A program made the position numbers and the translations under genes. The notes below the pieces were generated by a model. It was given only the letters and a program-made list of their open reading frames with translations, had not been told where the DNA came from and searched no databases. From Tardiphaga sp. (GTDB lineage: Bacteria > Pseudomonadota > Alphaproteobacteria > Rhizobiales > Xanthobacteraceae), in NCBI GenBank assembly GCA_030147505.1, contig JASBVG010000017.1, positions 124,001-188,000 of the forward strand: a stretch of DNA of 64,000 bases. The letters run 5' to 3'. Positions within the stretch are counted from its first letter, which is position 1. Each line of letters begins with the position of its first letter. Of this stretch, positions 6,404-15,471 are shown in pieces.

Positions 6404-8848
6404 TTACTTCGCGGTAACGGTCGCTTTCGCCTTCTTTGACGAGGCCGTATCGCCGATAATTTCCGTTTTGCGCAATTCGGCAATCTCGCCGTCGCTGAGA
6501 CCGAGCACGTCGCGCAGCACCTCCTCATTGTGCTGGCCCAGCGTTGGCGCCAGCCGCGTGATCGCATAGGGCGCCCGCGATGTGCCTTCCCGATAGGCAA
6601 CCGAGGGCAGAATGTGAGGACCCATGAAGCGGCGCGTCTTCGGCTGCCAGTGGCCGGTGGAGAGCAGGTGGGGATCGCCGGCCATGTCCATGGGCAGCCG
6701 TGCGGTGCCGGCGGGAACACTGGCGTCCTGCAGCGCGTTCATGGCGAGTTCGGCGCGGACAGTCATGGTCCAGTGCCGGATCGCGACCTCGATCCGGTCT
6801 TCATCGGCGCGGCGGCCTTCGGTGGTGGCGAGCGCCGTGTCTTCCGCCAGGTCGGGGCGATGAATGACCTTGCACAGCGCTTGCCACTCCTCATCGCTGC
6901 GCACGGCGATGGTGAGCCACTGATCCTCGCCGATACAAGGGAAGCAGCCATGCGGCACGAAGCGCGGGTGGCGGTTGCCGAGCCGTGGACCCGTTTTTCC
7001 AGTGATGGATTGCTCGATGACAGACGGCGCCACCATTGGCAGCAGCGCCTCGGTGGCGCTGAGATCGATATGCTGGCCTTCGCCGGTACGCTTCTGATGC
7101 ATGAAGCCGATCATCAATGCCGCCGCGGCGCTGACGCCGCCATAGGGATCGCCGAGCGCGGTATGCACCATGGTCGGCGGATCGCCCTCGCGCCCCGTGA
7201 CGGAGGGCAGCCCGCAAGCCTGCTCCAGCGTCGAGCCATAGGCGCGCACGCCGCTCCAGGCACCGGTCATGCCGAAGGCCGGCATGGTGACCACGATCAG
7301 CCGCGGATTGAGTTTGCGCATCGACGCCGGATCGAGCCCGAGCCGCGGCATCACATCGGCGGCGTAGTTGTCAATGACCGCATCCGCACCTTCGATCAGG
7401 CGCTTCAGCAGCGCGAGACCCCTGGGTTGCGTGAGATCCAGCGTGATGCCGCGCTTGTTGCGGTTCATCTGCTGAAACCAGTACACCTTTTCGTAGGTGC
7501 GCTCGGGATGATAGGGCCCGCGAGGATCGGTGCCGCGAAACCAGTCCGGATACTGGCACGACTCCACCTTGATGACGTCGGCGCCGAGATCGCCCATCTG
7601 TCGCGTCGCCGTGGGGCCGGCCCAGCCCATGGTGAGATCGACGATGCGCAGGCCCTTCAGCGGCTGCGGATCGTCGGATGTGGCCTGCCGCGTCGCGATG
7701 CGCTCGCGCGGTTCGAAGCGCGCAATGTCGTCGCTGCCGGCGAGCGGTGCCTCGCCATTCGCGAGCGGCGGCGAACCGGTGAGATGCTGCGGCAGCACCG
7801 GAGCCTCGAACGATCCGCTGCCGATCCGCACTTCGGCGAAAGCGCCGCGCTCGCGATAATAGGGCTGGCGCAGCAATTCCTCCATGCTCGGCACGATGGC
7901 GAGCGGGATGCGCAGCTCGATGCCCTTCTCGAACCAGTATTCGGCACTCTGCTGCAGCAGGATCGGCTGGAAGATTGCCGCCAGCTCCGCCGAATTGATG
8001 GAGCGCACGAGACCGTCGGTGAATCTGGCCTCCTTCTCGAGTTCAGGCAGGCCTATCATGCCGCAGAATGCCGCCCATTGCGCGGGGGTCACCACGGTGA
8101 TGCCGAGCCAGCCGTCTTTGGTCGGAAAATTGCCGACGGGATAACCGCGTCCGAAACGATTGAGCGCCATGCGCGGGCGCGTGAAGCCGGCTTCCAATGC
8201 GAGGCCGGTGTCGAATTCGCTGATATGCAGCATTGCCGCATGAGCACTGACGGCGAAACGCCGCGCGCAACGCCTGCGATCGTAGAGGCCGGCGAGGGTC
8301 GGGATGAACGCGGTGAGGCCGGCCATGACGGAGATATGCCCGTCGCCCGGGAGCACCGGCGGACCTTCCTTGGCGCCGACGAGTTTCACGCAGCCGGCAA
8401 GGGCGCGGCAGATGGAGTCTGTGGCGTGAAAGTCCGAATAGAGTCCATTCTCGCCAAACCACGACATGGCTGTAATGGCGAGTCCGGGGCTGTCCCGGCG
8501 CAGGTCATCGTGATTGAGAAGCGATGCCGGAATGCTTGCGGGGGCGCGCGCATCGAGCAACAGGTCGCAGCTCTGCAGCAGCCGCTTGATGCCTGCGACA
8601 TCATCCGCATCGTCGAGATCGGCGATGACGCTGTGCTTGTTGGTATTCAGCCAGGCGAACACGCCGCCTTCACGCTTGCCGCCACCGGCATCGACGAGCG
8701 GCGCATGCCGCCGCATCGGATCGCCGCCATCAGGTTCGATCTTGATGACCTCGGCACCGAAATCGGAGAACAGCTTGCCGCAATAATCCAGCTGATCGCC
8801 GGACCCAATTTCCATCACGCGCAAATCAGCCAGCGGCAGTTTCGACAT
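6404..8848 (-). CDS. Tandem two-domain CaiB/BaiF (family III) CoA-transferase
   Basis: 814 residues, about twice a normal family III CoA-transferase. Two complete copies are fused: domain 1 (about 1-385) begins LPLADLRVMEIG with AEVIKIEPDGGDPMR, domain 2 (about 395-814) begins LKGLRIVDLTMGWAGP with ADVIKVE. The catalytic Asp is kept in both: Asp169 (PGDGHIS, the same number as in formyl-CoA transferase) and Asp567 (ALGDPYGG). Family III enzymes move CoA between carboxylic acids by an aspartyl-CoA thioester. In native dimers two chains interlock; the fusion probably makes a pseudo-dimer. It leads the livKHMGF operon, so it probably activates the imported acid. The substrate is unknown. Confidence 0.88.
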   Translation of the reverse strand: MSKLPLADLRVMEIGSGDQLDYCGKLFSDFGAEVIKIEPDGGDPMRRHAPLVDAGGGKREGGVFAWLNTNKHSVIADLDDADDVAGIKRLLQSCDLLLDARAPASIPASLLNHDDLRRDSPGLAITAMSWFGENGLYSDFHATDSICRALAGCVKLVGAKEGPPVLPGDGHISVMAGLTAFIPTLAGLYDRRRCARRFAVSAHAAMLHISEFDTGLALEAGFTRPRMALNRFGRGYPVGNFPTKDGWLGITVVTPAQWAAFCGMIGLPELEKEARFTDGLVRSINSAELAAIFQPILLQQSAEYWFEKGIELRIPLAIVPSMEELLRQPYYRERGAFAEVRIGSGSFEAPVLPQHLTGSPPLANGEAPLAGSDDIARFEPRERIATRQATSDDPQPLKGLRIVDLTMGWAGPTATRQMGDLGADVIKVESCQYPDWFRGTDPRGPYHPERTYEKVYWFQQMNRNKRGITLDLTQPRGLALLKRLIEGADAVIDNYAADVMPRLGLDPASMRKLNPRLIVVTMPAFGMTGAWSGVRAYGSTLEQACGLPSVTGREGDPPTMVHTALGDPYGGVSAAAALMIGFMHQKRTGEGQHIDLSATEALLPMVAPSVIEQSITGKTGPRLGNRHPRFVPHGCFPCIGEDQWLTIAVRSDEEWQALCKVIHRPDLAEDTALATTEGRRADEDRIEVAIRHWTMTVRAELAMNALQDASVPAGTARLPMDMAGDPHLLSTGHWQPKTRRFMGPHILPSVAYREGTSRAPYAITRLAPTLGQHNEEVLRDVLGLSDGEIAELRKTEIIGDTASSKKAKATVTAK

Positions 8849-8912
8849 TGCATTTCCGCCCGTTCTTTTCTTGTTGGACGGGCATCATGTCGGGCTGAGC
8901 CGATGCGTCAAG

Positions 8913-9755
8913 TCAGCTTGCAGTGGTGCGCACCGCAGATTTGCCAAGCGCGACGGACATGGCGGAGATCAGCGGCCGCATGAAGAATGCGTCCTCTGCC
9001 GGTGTGATCGACGCGCGGAAACCATAAACGTGCAATTCGTCGGAAACCACAGGGCCGACCGATGCGATCGGTGTCTTCGCGAGTGCACTGCGCAAGCGAT
9101 CTTCACGCCCATGTGCACGCGCCGCATCGACGAGACGTCGCACCTGGCCCGAGCTCGTCAGCGCGATCGCATCGATGCGGCCGGCCTCCATCTCGTCGAT
9201 GGCCGCGAGGATATTGGTATCGGCCGCCTTGGAATCGTAGACATAGGGCGACACGGTATCGACAATCGCACCCTGCGCGGTGATGGCTCCGATCAGCGCC
9301 GAGTGATCCTTTTCCGGATAGAGCTGCAGCCCGACCCGCCGGCCCTTGAGATCGTATTGCGCCAGCATCTCGGCGATGCCTTCCGAGGTCGGCTTCTCGG
9401 TGGTGACGTCCGGGGCGAGGCCGATCTCGCGCAAGGCCTTGCCGGGCTTCGGCCCCCGCGTGAATTTGCGCGATCGGGCCACTGCGGCAACAAACGCGGC
9501 CTCGTCGCATTGCTGCCGCACCACTTTGAGGATGCGCCGCAGACCCTCGCCGGTCATCAGAACGAGATCGTCGAACGGGTTGGCGACAAAACGGCCGATC
9601 CAGTCCGTGACCGGTCCGGGGTCCGAGGCGTCCTCGATGGTGAACATCGGACATTGCAAGACGTCGGCGCCCTTCTCCTTGAGAAGTCTGGAGAATTGCG
9701 CCTCCTCGCGGGTTTCGAGGATCAGGATGCGGGTGCCGTCCAGTCGCTCAGCCAT
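8913..9755 (-). CDS. HemD-family (uroporphyrinogen-III synthase-like) protein
   Basis: 280 residues from the ATG at 9755, which has AAGGA 8 bases upstream; an ATG at 9764 is possible, and the longer open frame to 9875 is unlikely because it reaches purU. Features of the HemD fold: LDGTRILILETREEAQFSRLL at the start, ALTSSGQVRRLVDAA and IASVGPVVSDELHVYG in the second half. True HemD cyclises hydroxymethylbilane to uroporphyrinogen III. Low conservation makes HemD hard to call, and no hemC or hemB is nearby, so this may be a stand-alone paralogue with another role. It diverges from purU with 118 bases between. Confidence 0.65.
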   Translation of the reverse strand: MAERLDGTRILILETREEAQFSRLLKEKGADVLQCPMFTIEDASDPGPVTDWIGRFVANPFDDLVLMTGEGLRRILKVVRQQCDEAAFVAAVARSRKFTRGPKPGKALREIGLAPDVTTEKPTSEGIAEMLAQYDLKGRRVGLQLYPEKDHSALIGAITAQGAIVDTVSPYVYDSKAADTNILAAIDEMEAGRIDAIALTSSGQVRRLVDAARAHGREDRLRSALAKTPIASVGPVVSDELHVYGFRASITPAEDAFFMRPLISAMSVALGKSAVRTTAS

Positions 9756-9873
9756 GGTGGGCATCCTTTCATTGACTGCCCGATATTGCAGCGCGCAATT
9801 GGATTGGCGCAAGCCCGGGCGGGATGATAGAGGAGGGCAAAATTTCCTCTGAATCTCAAGCCAGTAGTCCAGC

Positions 9874-10734
9874 ATGTCGCATCATTTCGTTCTCACCCTG
9901 TCATGCCCGGACCGCCCGGGCATCGTTTCCGCCGTTTCGACCTTTCTCGCCCATAACGGCCAGAATATCGTCGATGCGCAGCAGTTCAACGAGAACGAGA
10001 CCGGCGTGTTCTTCATGCGCGTGGTGTTCAACGCGGCCGATGTGAATGTCGATCTCACCTCGCTGCAGACCGGCTTCACCGCCATCGCCGAGCGCTTCAA
10101 GATGGTCTGGCTGATGCGCGATCAAGACACCAGGCGCCGCGTCATGATCCTCGCCTCGAAGTCGGATCACTGCCTCGTCGATCTGCTCTATCGCTGGCGC
10201 ACCGGCGAACTCGAAATGATCCCGACCGCCATCGTGTCGAACCATCCGCGCGAGACCTATAACGGCATCGATTTCGGTGACATCCCGTTCCATCATCTGC
10301 CCATCACCAGGGAAACCAAGCGTGAGCAGGAAGCCGCGATCTGGGACCTGGTGAACGAGACGAAGTCTGAACTCGTCGTGCTCGCACGCTACATGCAGAT
10401 CCTGTCGGACGACATGTCGGCAAAGCTGTCCGGCAAATGCATCAACATCCACCATTCGTTCCTGCCGGGCTTCAAGGGCGCGCGTCCCTATCATCAGGCG
10501 CATGAGCGCGGCGTGAAGCTGATCGGCGCCACCGCGCACTACGTCACCAGCGATCTCGACGAAGGTCCGATCATCGAGCAGGACGTCGAGCGCATCAGCC
10601 ACCGCGACTCGCCCGAAGATCTCGTCCGCAAGGGCCGTGACATCGAACGCCGCGTGCTGGCGCGCGCCGTGCGCTATCACCTCGAGGATCGCGTGATCCT
10701 CAATGGCAAGAAGACAGTGGTGTTTACGAACTAA
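9874..10734 (+). CDS. purU: Formyltetrahydrofolate deformylase
   Basis: 286 residues, the typical PurU length. An ACT domain (about 5-80, [18 protein letters not shown]) precedes the formyltransferase-fold domain (from about 88, [18 protein letters not shown]). The catalytic triad of the family is visible: Asn191, His193 ([10 protein letters not shown]) and Asp227 (SDLDEGP). The enzyme hydrolyses 10-formyl-THF to formate and THF, balancing one-carbon pools and feeding formate to purine synthesis. It is cytoplasmic. It is a single gene, divergent from the HemD-like gene and followed by a palindromic repeat. Downstream metK and ahcY are in the same metabolic field but 16 kb away. Confidence 0.95.
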   Translation: MSHHFVLTLSCPDRPGIVSAVSTFLAHNGQNIVDAQQFNENETGVFFMRVVFNAADVNVDLTSLQTGFTAIAERFKMVWLMRDQDTRRRVMILASKSDHCLVDLLYRWRTGELEMIPTAIVSNHPRETYNGIDFGDIPFHHLPITRETKREQEAAIWDLVNETKSELVVLARYMQILSDDMSAKLSGKCINIHHSFLPGFKGARPYHQAHERGVKLIGATAHYVTSDLDEGPIIEQDVERISHRDSPEDLVRKGRDIERRVLARAVRYHLEDRVILNGKKTVVFTN

Positions 10735-10746
10735 CAAAACTCTGAA

Positions 10747-10834
10747 TGTCATCGCCCGGCTCGACCGGGCGATCCTGTAAACTCATAGTAGGGCGATGTG
10801 TACTGGTTCACCCGGTCAGGCCGGGTGACGACAT
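10747..10834. repeat. REP/BIME-like palindromic pair (type B)
   Basis: Two hairpins downstream of purU: tcgcccggc/gaccgggcga, then cacccggtca/ggccgggtg, separated by a short spacer with tactgg and bounded by gtcat and gacgaca. The same layout is seen at 51122-51246, including the cacccggtca/gccgggtgacgac half, so this is a dispersed family. Confidence 0.7.
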
Positions 10835-10856
10835 GCAGTATCGGTAAATCCGCCGA

Positions 10857-11135
10857 TCAATGTATCGCGCTGGCCGAAGCCGATGTCGCGGGATCGAGAC
10901 CGCGCGAAGCTTGGCCTTGAGCGTCGCCTTGCTGGTTCTCGCGCTGCTTCATATAGGCATCATATGCCGGCGTTCCCGGCCGCGGCGGCGCATCGGCGGG
11001 AAGGCCGCCGGCCCATGCAGGGATCAGGTCTGCCATGCCGCCCGCCATGAATGAGCTGATCGACCCGCAGCCGGACAGGTAGCTGGCGATCAGGACAAGG
11101 CCGAGAGAGACGGCTACGCGGCGGATGACTGGCAT
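10857..11135 (-). CDS. Small predicted lipoprotein
   Basis: 92 residues. The first 23 form a lipoprotein signal: basic MPVIRRVA, a hydrophobic core, and lipobox LSGC with the acylated Cys at position 23. The mature part is short, rich in Pro, Ala and Gly (AWAGGLPADAPPRPGTPAYD), with QRENQQGDAQGQ near the end, and has no recognised domain. It is probably anchored in the outer membrane. The gene is isolated; a 12-base perfect palindrome lies 26-37 bases upstream of the start and may be an operator. It resembles uncharacterised small lipoproteins of Rhizobiales, but no function is claimed. Confidence 0.75.
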   Translation of the reverse strand: MPVIRRVAVSLGLVLIASYLSGCGSISSFMAGGMADLIPAWAGGLPADAPPRPGTPAYDAYMKQRENQQGDAQGQASRGLDPATSASASAIH

Positions 11136-11681
11136 TGGGCAGCATCTTGAAGGTTGGTGAGTGAGCGCTCACCGATATAGGGCCGTTTCCGGAAAATTGA
11201 AGGTAGCCGGGAGCGGAGCCAGCAAAGTTTTTGCTCCGCAAGATTTCTGACCATCATCTTACGAGTGGTGCGGTGACGAAAATTTCAATCATATCAATGG
11301 TCGAGCAGCACCGAGTTTTCCGCGAACAATCCACTCGGGTGCCGTCAGCAGGAAAATCAGAAAAATTTTAGAATTCGCCCCCGCCGTTTCAGGACACGTC
11401 GGGTGCCGGTCGCTACCTAAATCAGAAGATGAATCGACCCGCCGACGAATTTGCAATTTCACGACTGCGGCGTGGCGCCGGCGGTCTGCCGTCTGCCGTC
11501 GATGGCGATACTGTTGCATATCCATCGGTTGTGCGGCGGAGGGCGTGACATGTGGCGCGCACGCAGCATCCCGGTCGATGTCGGAACCCGCCAGATCCGG
11601 TGCGCCTGTTTTGCGAATCCGCAACTTTCAGCTCTGCCTCAACCGGGCCTGACGCTTGGCCGGGCGATCCCGGGACCTCAC
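11136..11681. other. Intergenic region between lipoprotein and autotransporter genes
   Basis: 546 bases without a supported gene. It contains the palindrome at 11161-11172, an A+T-richer stretch around 11270-11460 (probable promoter zone for the autotransporter), and a frame-open leader (11451-11681) continuous with the autotransporter frame but lacking protein-like character and placed ahead of the signal peptide. No RNA gene or insertion element is seen. Confidence 0.5.
11161..11172. promoter_or_regulatory. Perfect palindrome GTGAGCGCTCAC (candidate TetR-type operator)
   Basis: A 12-base perfect palindrome 26 bases upstream of the lipoprotein start codon. A second, partly overlapping symmetry exists (GGTGAG ... 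CTCACC over 11155-11174). GAGCGCTC-centred palindromes are common TetR-family operators; no TetR gene lies nearby, so the regulator would act in trans. Function is inferred. Confidence 0.4.
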
Positions 11682-14600
11682 ATGTTGCGGAATGCGTTTG
11701 CTGGCCGGTTGCGGCTTTTGGCTGCCGTGGCCGGTCTGGCTGGCCTGTCTGTGACGCCGGCAGCAGCCCAGGATGCGAGCTGGCTCGCCAATCCGGGCTC
11801 GGCCGACTTCTATACCGGCAGCAACTGGAGTCCGGCCAGCGTGCCGACCGGCACTGCGACGTTCGGCACCTCGGCGACGACGGCGCTGACCCTGGGCACC
11901 ACCGGCAGTGTCGGTGGCTGGACGTTCAATGCCGGGGCTTCGAATTATACGTTCAACATGACGGCAGCCACGACCTTCACCGGTGCTGGCATTGCCATCG
12001 CCGGTGGCAGCGCCACGATCACCGTCGGTGATGAAGCCTTAACCTTCACGAACAACAGCAGCGCCGGCAGCGCCACGATCAACTATGCAAAAACCAGCGC
12101 CTTTGCTCCGGACAGCTATTTCAGGAACAGCAGCACGGCCGGCAGCGCCACGATCAACATCAACGGTCAGAACCGGTTGAATTTCGTCGATACGAGCACC
12201 GCCGGCAACGCCACGATCACCATCGACAACACAAATGGCTACCGTCCGTACGGCAGTGGCATCATGTTGGATAACAATGCCACGCTTGGAAATTCCACCG
12301 TCTTCAACAACGGATATATCTACTTCCAGGCCAGCACGTCCGCCGGCAGCGCCACCATCATCAACAGTGGCGCTTACATTTTTTTCTATTACAGCTCCAC
12401 GGCCGGAAACGCCACGATCACCAACAATACCAGTCTGAATTTCTGGAGCGACGCCAGCGCCGGCACCGCACACATCACCAACGCGGTTGGGGGGACGCTC
12501 GATGTCGTCAACCGCTCCACCCTGGCCAACGCCACGGTCATCAATAGTGGCCAGATGAGTTTCTGGGGCGGCAACCCCGGCGATGTCCCGACTGCCGGGA
12601 ACGCGACGATTACCAACAATGCCACGGGCGCGATTGAACTCCGCAACGCCGCCACTTTAGGCAACGCGACGATCACCAATGCCGGTACCATCGTTTTCAA
12701 TAACAGCGCCACGGCCGGAAACGCGTCGATCGTCAACAACAACCAGTTGACGTTCTACGGCCTCACCTCGGCCGGCAGCGCCGTCATCACCAACAGCGGC
12801 ACCATCTTGTTCGACGGCAACTCCACGGCGGCCAGCGCGCAACTGACCAACACCGCGCCCGGCGCCGTCGTCTATTTTTACACGCCCGGCCCGGCCAGCG
12901 ACGGCAGGATCACCGCTGGCTCACTCGCTGGCAACGGCAGCTTCGATCTTGGCGGCATAGAGCTGACAGTCGGCGGCAACAATCTGTCCACCACCGTCAC
13001 CGGCGTGCTCACCGGCTATGGGATTGCCACCGGAACATCGCTGATCAAGACGGGCACCGGCACGCTGACGCTGGCGGGTATCAACACCTATACCGGCGCG
13101 ACCCTCGTCGACGACGGCAATCTCGTGGTCAACGGCTCGATCGCATCGTCGAGCAGCTTGACCATCAACAACGGTGGAACACTCGGCGGCAACGGCACTG
13201 TCGGCAACACCGCCATCAATGGCGGCACGCTAGCGCCGGGCAATTCCATCGGCCTCCTGACCGTGCAGGGCAATCTCGTGCTGACAGCGGCATCGCGCTA
13301 CATGGTCGAGGTCTCGCCGGCCAATGCCGACCGCGTCAACGTGACGGGCACCGCCAATCTCGGCGGCGCCACGGTGAATGCGAGCTTCGCTCAGGGCAGC
13401 TACCTCAACAAGCGGTACACCATCGTGAACGCGACCGGCGGTCTCGGCAGCACGACCTTCAGCGCGCTGGTCAACAGCAACCTGCCCGCCAACGTCACGA
13501 CAAGCCTGAGCTACGACACCAACAATGCCTATCTCGACCTGAAGCTCGACTTCGTCCCGCCACCCGACACCGGCCTCGGCAAGAATCAGTCGGGCGTCGG
13601 CAATGCGCTGGTGGATTTTTTCAACCGCAATGGCGGCATTCCTCTGGTCTATAGCGGGCTGACGGCCTCGGGCCTGACGCAGGCCTCCGGCGAGACCGCG
13701 ACCGGCGGGCAGCAGACGACGTTCAACGCCATGACGCAGTTCATGGGATCGATGACCGACACTTTTGCAGCGGGCAGGGACGGCGGCGCGCCGGGCGCGA
13801 TGGGTTTTGCTGACGACAGCAATGCCAGCGCCGCTGCAGCGGCGAAGAGCCAGTCGGCGCGCAACGCCTATGCGATGTTCACGAAAGCGCCGCCCGTGCA
13901 GAGCTACGATCCGCGCTGGAGCATGTGGGCCTCGGGCATCGGTGGTTCGCAGACCACCGATGGCAACAGCGCCGCCGGGTCCAACACCTCGACCAGCCGC
14001 ATCTATGGCGTCGCTGCCGGCGCCGACTATCGTCTGTCGCGCGATACGATTGCCGGCTTTGCTATGGCCGGCGGCGGCACGAATTTCAGCGTCACGGGCG
14101 GCGGCTCCGGCCGCTCCGATCTGTTTCAGATCGGCGGCTTCGTGCGTCACGCCATCGGCGCGACCTATCTGTCCGGCGCTCTGGCCTATGGCTGGCAGGA
14201 CGTCACGACCGATCGCACGGTGATCTCCGACCAGTTGCAGGCGCGCTTCAACGCCAACACCTTTTCGGGACGGTTCGAGGCCGGCCATCGTGTCGCAACG
14301 TCATGGCTCGGCGGTCTCGGTCTCACGCCCTATGCCGCCGCCCAGGTCACCACCATCGCACTGCCTGCCTATGCCGAAACCGTGCTCAGCGGCAGCAACG
14401 CCTTTGCGCTCAGCTATTCCGGCAAGACCGTCACCGGCACCCGCAGCGAACTCGGCTTGCGGACCGACAAGTCGTTCGCGCTCGATGGTGCTTTGCTGAC
14501 GCTGCGCGGCCGCGCCGCCTGGGCGCACGGCTTCAACATCGACCGGGCGGCATCGGCGACGTTCATCGCGCTGCCCGGCGCGTCGTTTGTTGTCAACGGC

Positions 14601-14750
14601 GCAGCCCCGGCGCGCGATGCCGTGCTGACAACCGCCTCGGCGGAGGTCTCATTCCTCAACGGCATTTCTCTCGCCGCCACCTTCGAGGGAGAATTCTCGC
14701 AGGTCACGCGCAGCTACGCCGGCAAGGGTGTGGTGCGTTACGCGTGGTGA
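11682..14750 (+). CDS. Type V autotransporter with repeated beta-helix passenger
   Basis: 1022 residues from the ATG at 11682, chosen because a good signal peptide follows at once (basic start, long hydrophobic run, cut after TPAAAQ). Bases about 12050-12880 encode about 13 imperfect repeats of about 20 residues with consensus S-T-A-G-N-A-T-I-T-N-x-G-x-I-x-F, each a likely rung of a parallel beta-helix. An autotransporter-associated strand motif follows (LIKTGTGTLTLAGINTYTGA). The last 280 residues, from about MWASGIGG, form the translocating beta-barrel and end in the aromatic VVRYAW, as required for Bam recognition. The passenger should be exposed outside the cell. No protease or esterase signature is seen; adhesion or a structural role is the likely function. 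Confidence 0.9.
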   Translation: MLRNAFAGRLRLLAAVAGLAGLSVTPAAAQDASWLANPGSADFYTGSNWSPASVPTGTATFGTSATTALTLGTTGSVGGWTFNAGASNYTFNMTAATTFTGAGIAIAGGSATITVGDEALTFTNNSSAGSATINYAKTSAFAPDSYFRNSSTAGSATININGQNRLNFVDTSTAGNATITIDNTNGYRPYGSGIMLDNNATLGNSTVFNNGYIYFQASTSAGSATIINSGAYIFFYYSSTAGNATITNNTSLNFWSDASAGTAHITNAVGGTLDVVNRSTLANATVINSGQMSFWGGNPGDVPTAGNATITNNATGAIELRNAATLGNATITNAGTIVFNNSATAGNASIVNNNQLTFYGLTSAGSAVITNSGTILFDGNSTAASAQLTNTAPGAVVYFYTPGPASDGRITAGSLAGNGSFDLGGIELTVGGNNLSTTVTGVLTGYGIATGTSLIKTGTGTLTLAGINTYTGATLVDDGNLVVNGSIASSSSLTINNGGTLGGNGTVGNTAINGGTLAPGNSIGLLTVQGNLVLTAASRYMVEVSPANADRVNVTGTANLGGATVNASFAQGSYLNKRYTIVNATGGLGSTTFSALVNSNLPANVTTSLSYDTNNAYLDLKLDFVPPPDTGLGKNQSGVGNALVDFFNRNGGIPLVYSGLTASGLTQASGETATGGQQTTFNAMTQFMGSMTDTFAAGRDGGAPGAMGFADDSNASAAAAAKSQSARNAYAMFTKAPPVQSYDPRWSMWASGIGGSQTTDGNSAAGSNTSTSRIYGVAAGADYRLSRDTIAGFAMAGGGTNFSVTGGGSGRSDLFQIGGFVRHAIGATYLSGALAYGWQDVTTDRTVISDQLQARFNANTFSGRFEAGHRVATSWLGGLGLTPYAAAQVTTIALPAYAETVLSGSNAFALSYSGKTVTGTRSELGLRTDKSFALDGALLTLRGRAAWAHGFNIDRAASATFIALPGASFVVNGAAPARDAVLTTASAEVSFLNGISLAATFEGEFSQVTRSYAGKGVVRYAW
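12050..12880 (+). repeat. Tandem about 60-bp coding repeats of the autotransporter passenger
   Basis: Thirteen or so imperfect units, each containing a variant of gccggcaacgccacgatcac. Units recur about every 57-66 bases and encode the T-A-G-N-A-T-I-T-N motif. Such repeats can expand or contract by slippage or recombination. Confidence 0.8.
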
Positions 14751-14771
14751 TCCCCGCGCGGCGGTGCGGAG

Positions 14772-15245
14772 TTATATTTTCTTCTTCGGCTTCCGCACCT
14801 GCACCGCGTTCACCGCCGGCGTTTGCGCCAGCAGCCGCCGGAGCAGGTCGATCAGCACCTCCACCTCGTCCGGCTTCAGGCAATCCAGCAGCACGCCTTC
14901 GCGGTCCAGCGCCAGCTCGATGATCCGGTCATGCAACGCGCGGCCGGCTTTGGTCATCACGATGATCCGCTTGCCGTCGCCTTGATCGACCACCGTGACG
15001 TTGCCGCCATCGGCGAGCGATTTCAGCGTCCGGCTGACCAGTCCCTTATCGAGATCGAAATACTGGCAGATCTGTTGTGCGGTGCACGCGTCCTCGCTGG
15101 CGAGCTTGGACAGGATGCGCCATTCAGTGACGCCAACGCCGAATTCGCGGCGATAGGAGGACGATGCCCCCGCAGCCAGCTTGTTGGCGAGGAAATTGAT
15201 CAGCGCCGGAACGTATCGGGTATGGTTGATGACCGGCTTCGTCAT
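14772..15245 (-). CDS. MarR-family transcriptional regulator
   Basis: 157 residues. Winged-helix MarR core: GVTEWRILSKLASEDACTAQ, recognition helix DLDKGLVSRTLKSLADGGNV, wing DQGDGKRIIVMTKAGRALH, with N- and C-terminal dimerisation helices. It ends in a basic VRKPKKKI tail. It diverges from the second Liv transporter operon across 226 bases that contain two inverted repeats, so it probably controls that operon and itself in response to a small ligand, most often an aromatic or CoA-linked compound in this family. The ligand is unknown. Confidence 0.88.
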   Translation of the reverse strand: MTKPVINHTRYVPALINFLANKLAAGASSSYRREFGVGVTEWRILSKLASEDACTAQQICQYFDLDKGLVSRTLKSLADGGNVTVVDQGDGKRIIVMTKAGRALHDRIIELALDREGVLLDCLKPDEVEVLIDLLRRLLAQTPAVNAVQVRKPKKKI

Positions 15246-15292
15246 GCGACAGGCATTGCTCTGAAACGCTCCAAATGGCTCGCCGCATGGCG

Positions 15293-15309
15293 CTGCTAGA
15301 CTTTAGCAG
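15293..15309. promoter_or_regulatory. Inverted repeat in marR/binding-protein divergent region (1)
   Basis: CTGCTA, 5-base spacer, TAGCAG. It lies 48 bases upstream of the marR start in the divergent promoter region. Candidate regulator site by position and symmetry only. Confidence 0.35.
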
Positions 15310-15370
15310 TAGGCCAGGATGCGTCGGATTTACGCAGTTCACCGCATGACTGCTTATTGTCAAGGCGAGC

Positions 15371-15384
15371 GTTGACACGTCAAC
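15371..15384. promoter_or_regulatory. Inverted repeat in marR/binding-protein divergent region (2)
   Basis: GTTGAC, 2-base centre, GTCAAC, 87 bases upstream of the binding-protein start. The embedded TTGACA also resembles a sigma70 -35 element, so repressor binding here could block RNA polymerase. Inferred from sequence only. Confidence 0.4.
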
Positions 15385-15471
15385 CCGGCTTCGTTATCGC
15401 GGACCGATATTGATGGGGACTTCGATCTTTCGGCCGACAAGAGCCGACATTATGCAGAGGAGGAGGAAAAG

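Noticed and set aside
6530-8983. Long open frame (817 codons) on the plus strand opposite the CoA-transferase gene
   Set aside because: It mirrors a gene with two intact catalytic domains; high G+C makes antisense frames open by chance. Its product is Arg/His/Ala-rich without domains.
11451-11681. 77-codon N-terminal extension of the autotransporter frame
   Set aside because: A good signal peptide begins at 11682; an extension would bury it. The leader looks non-coding.
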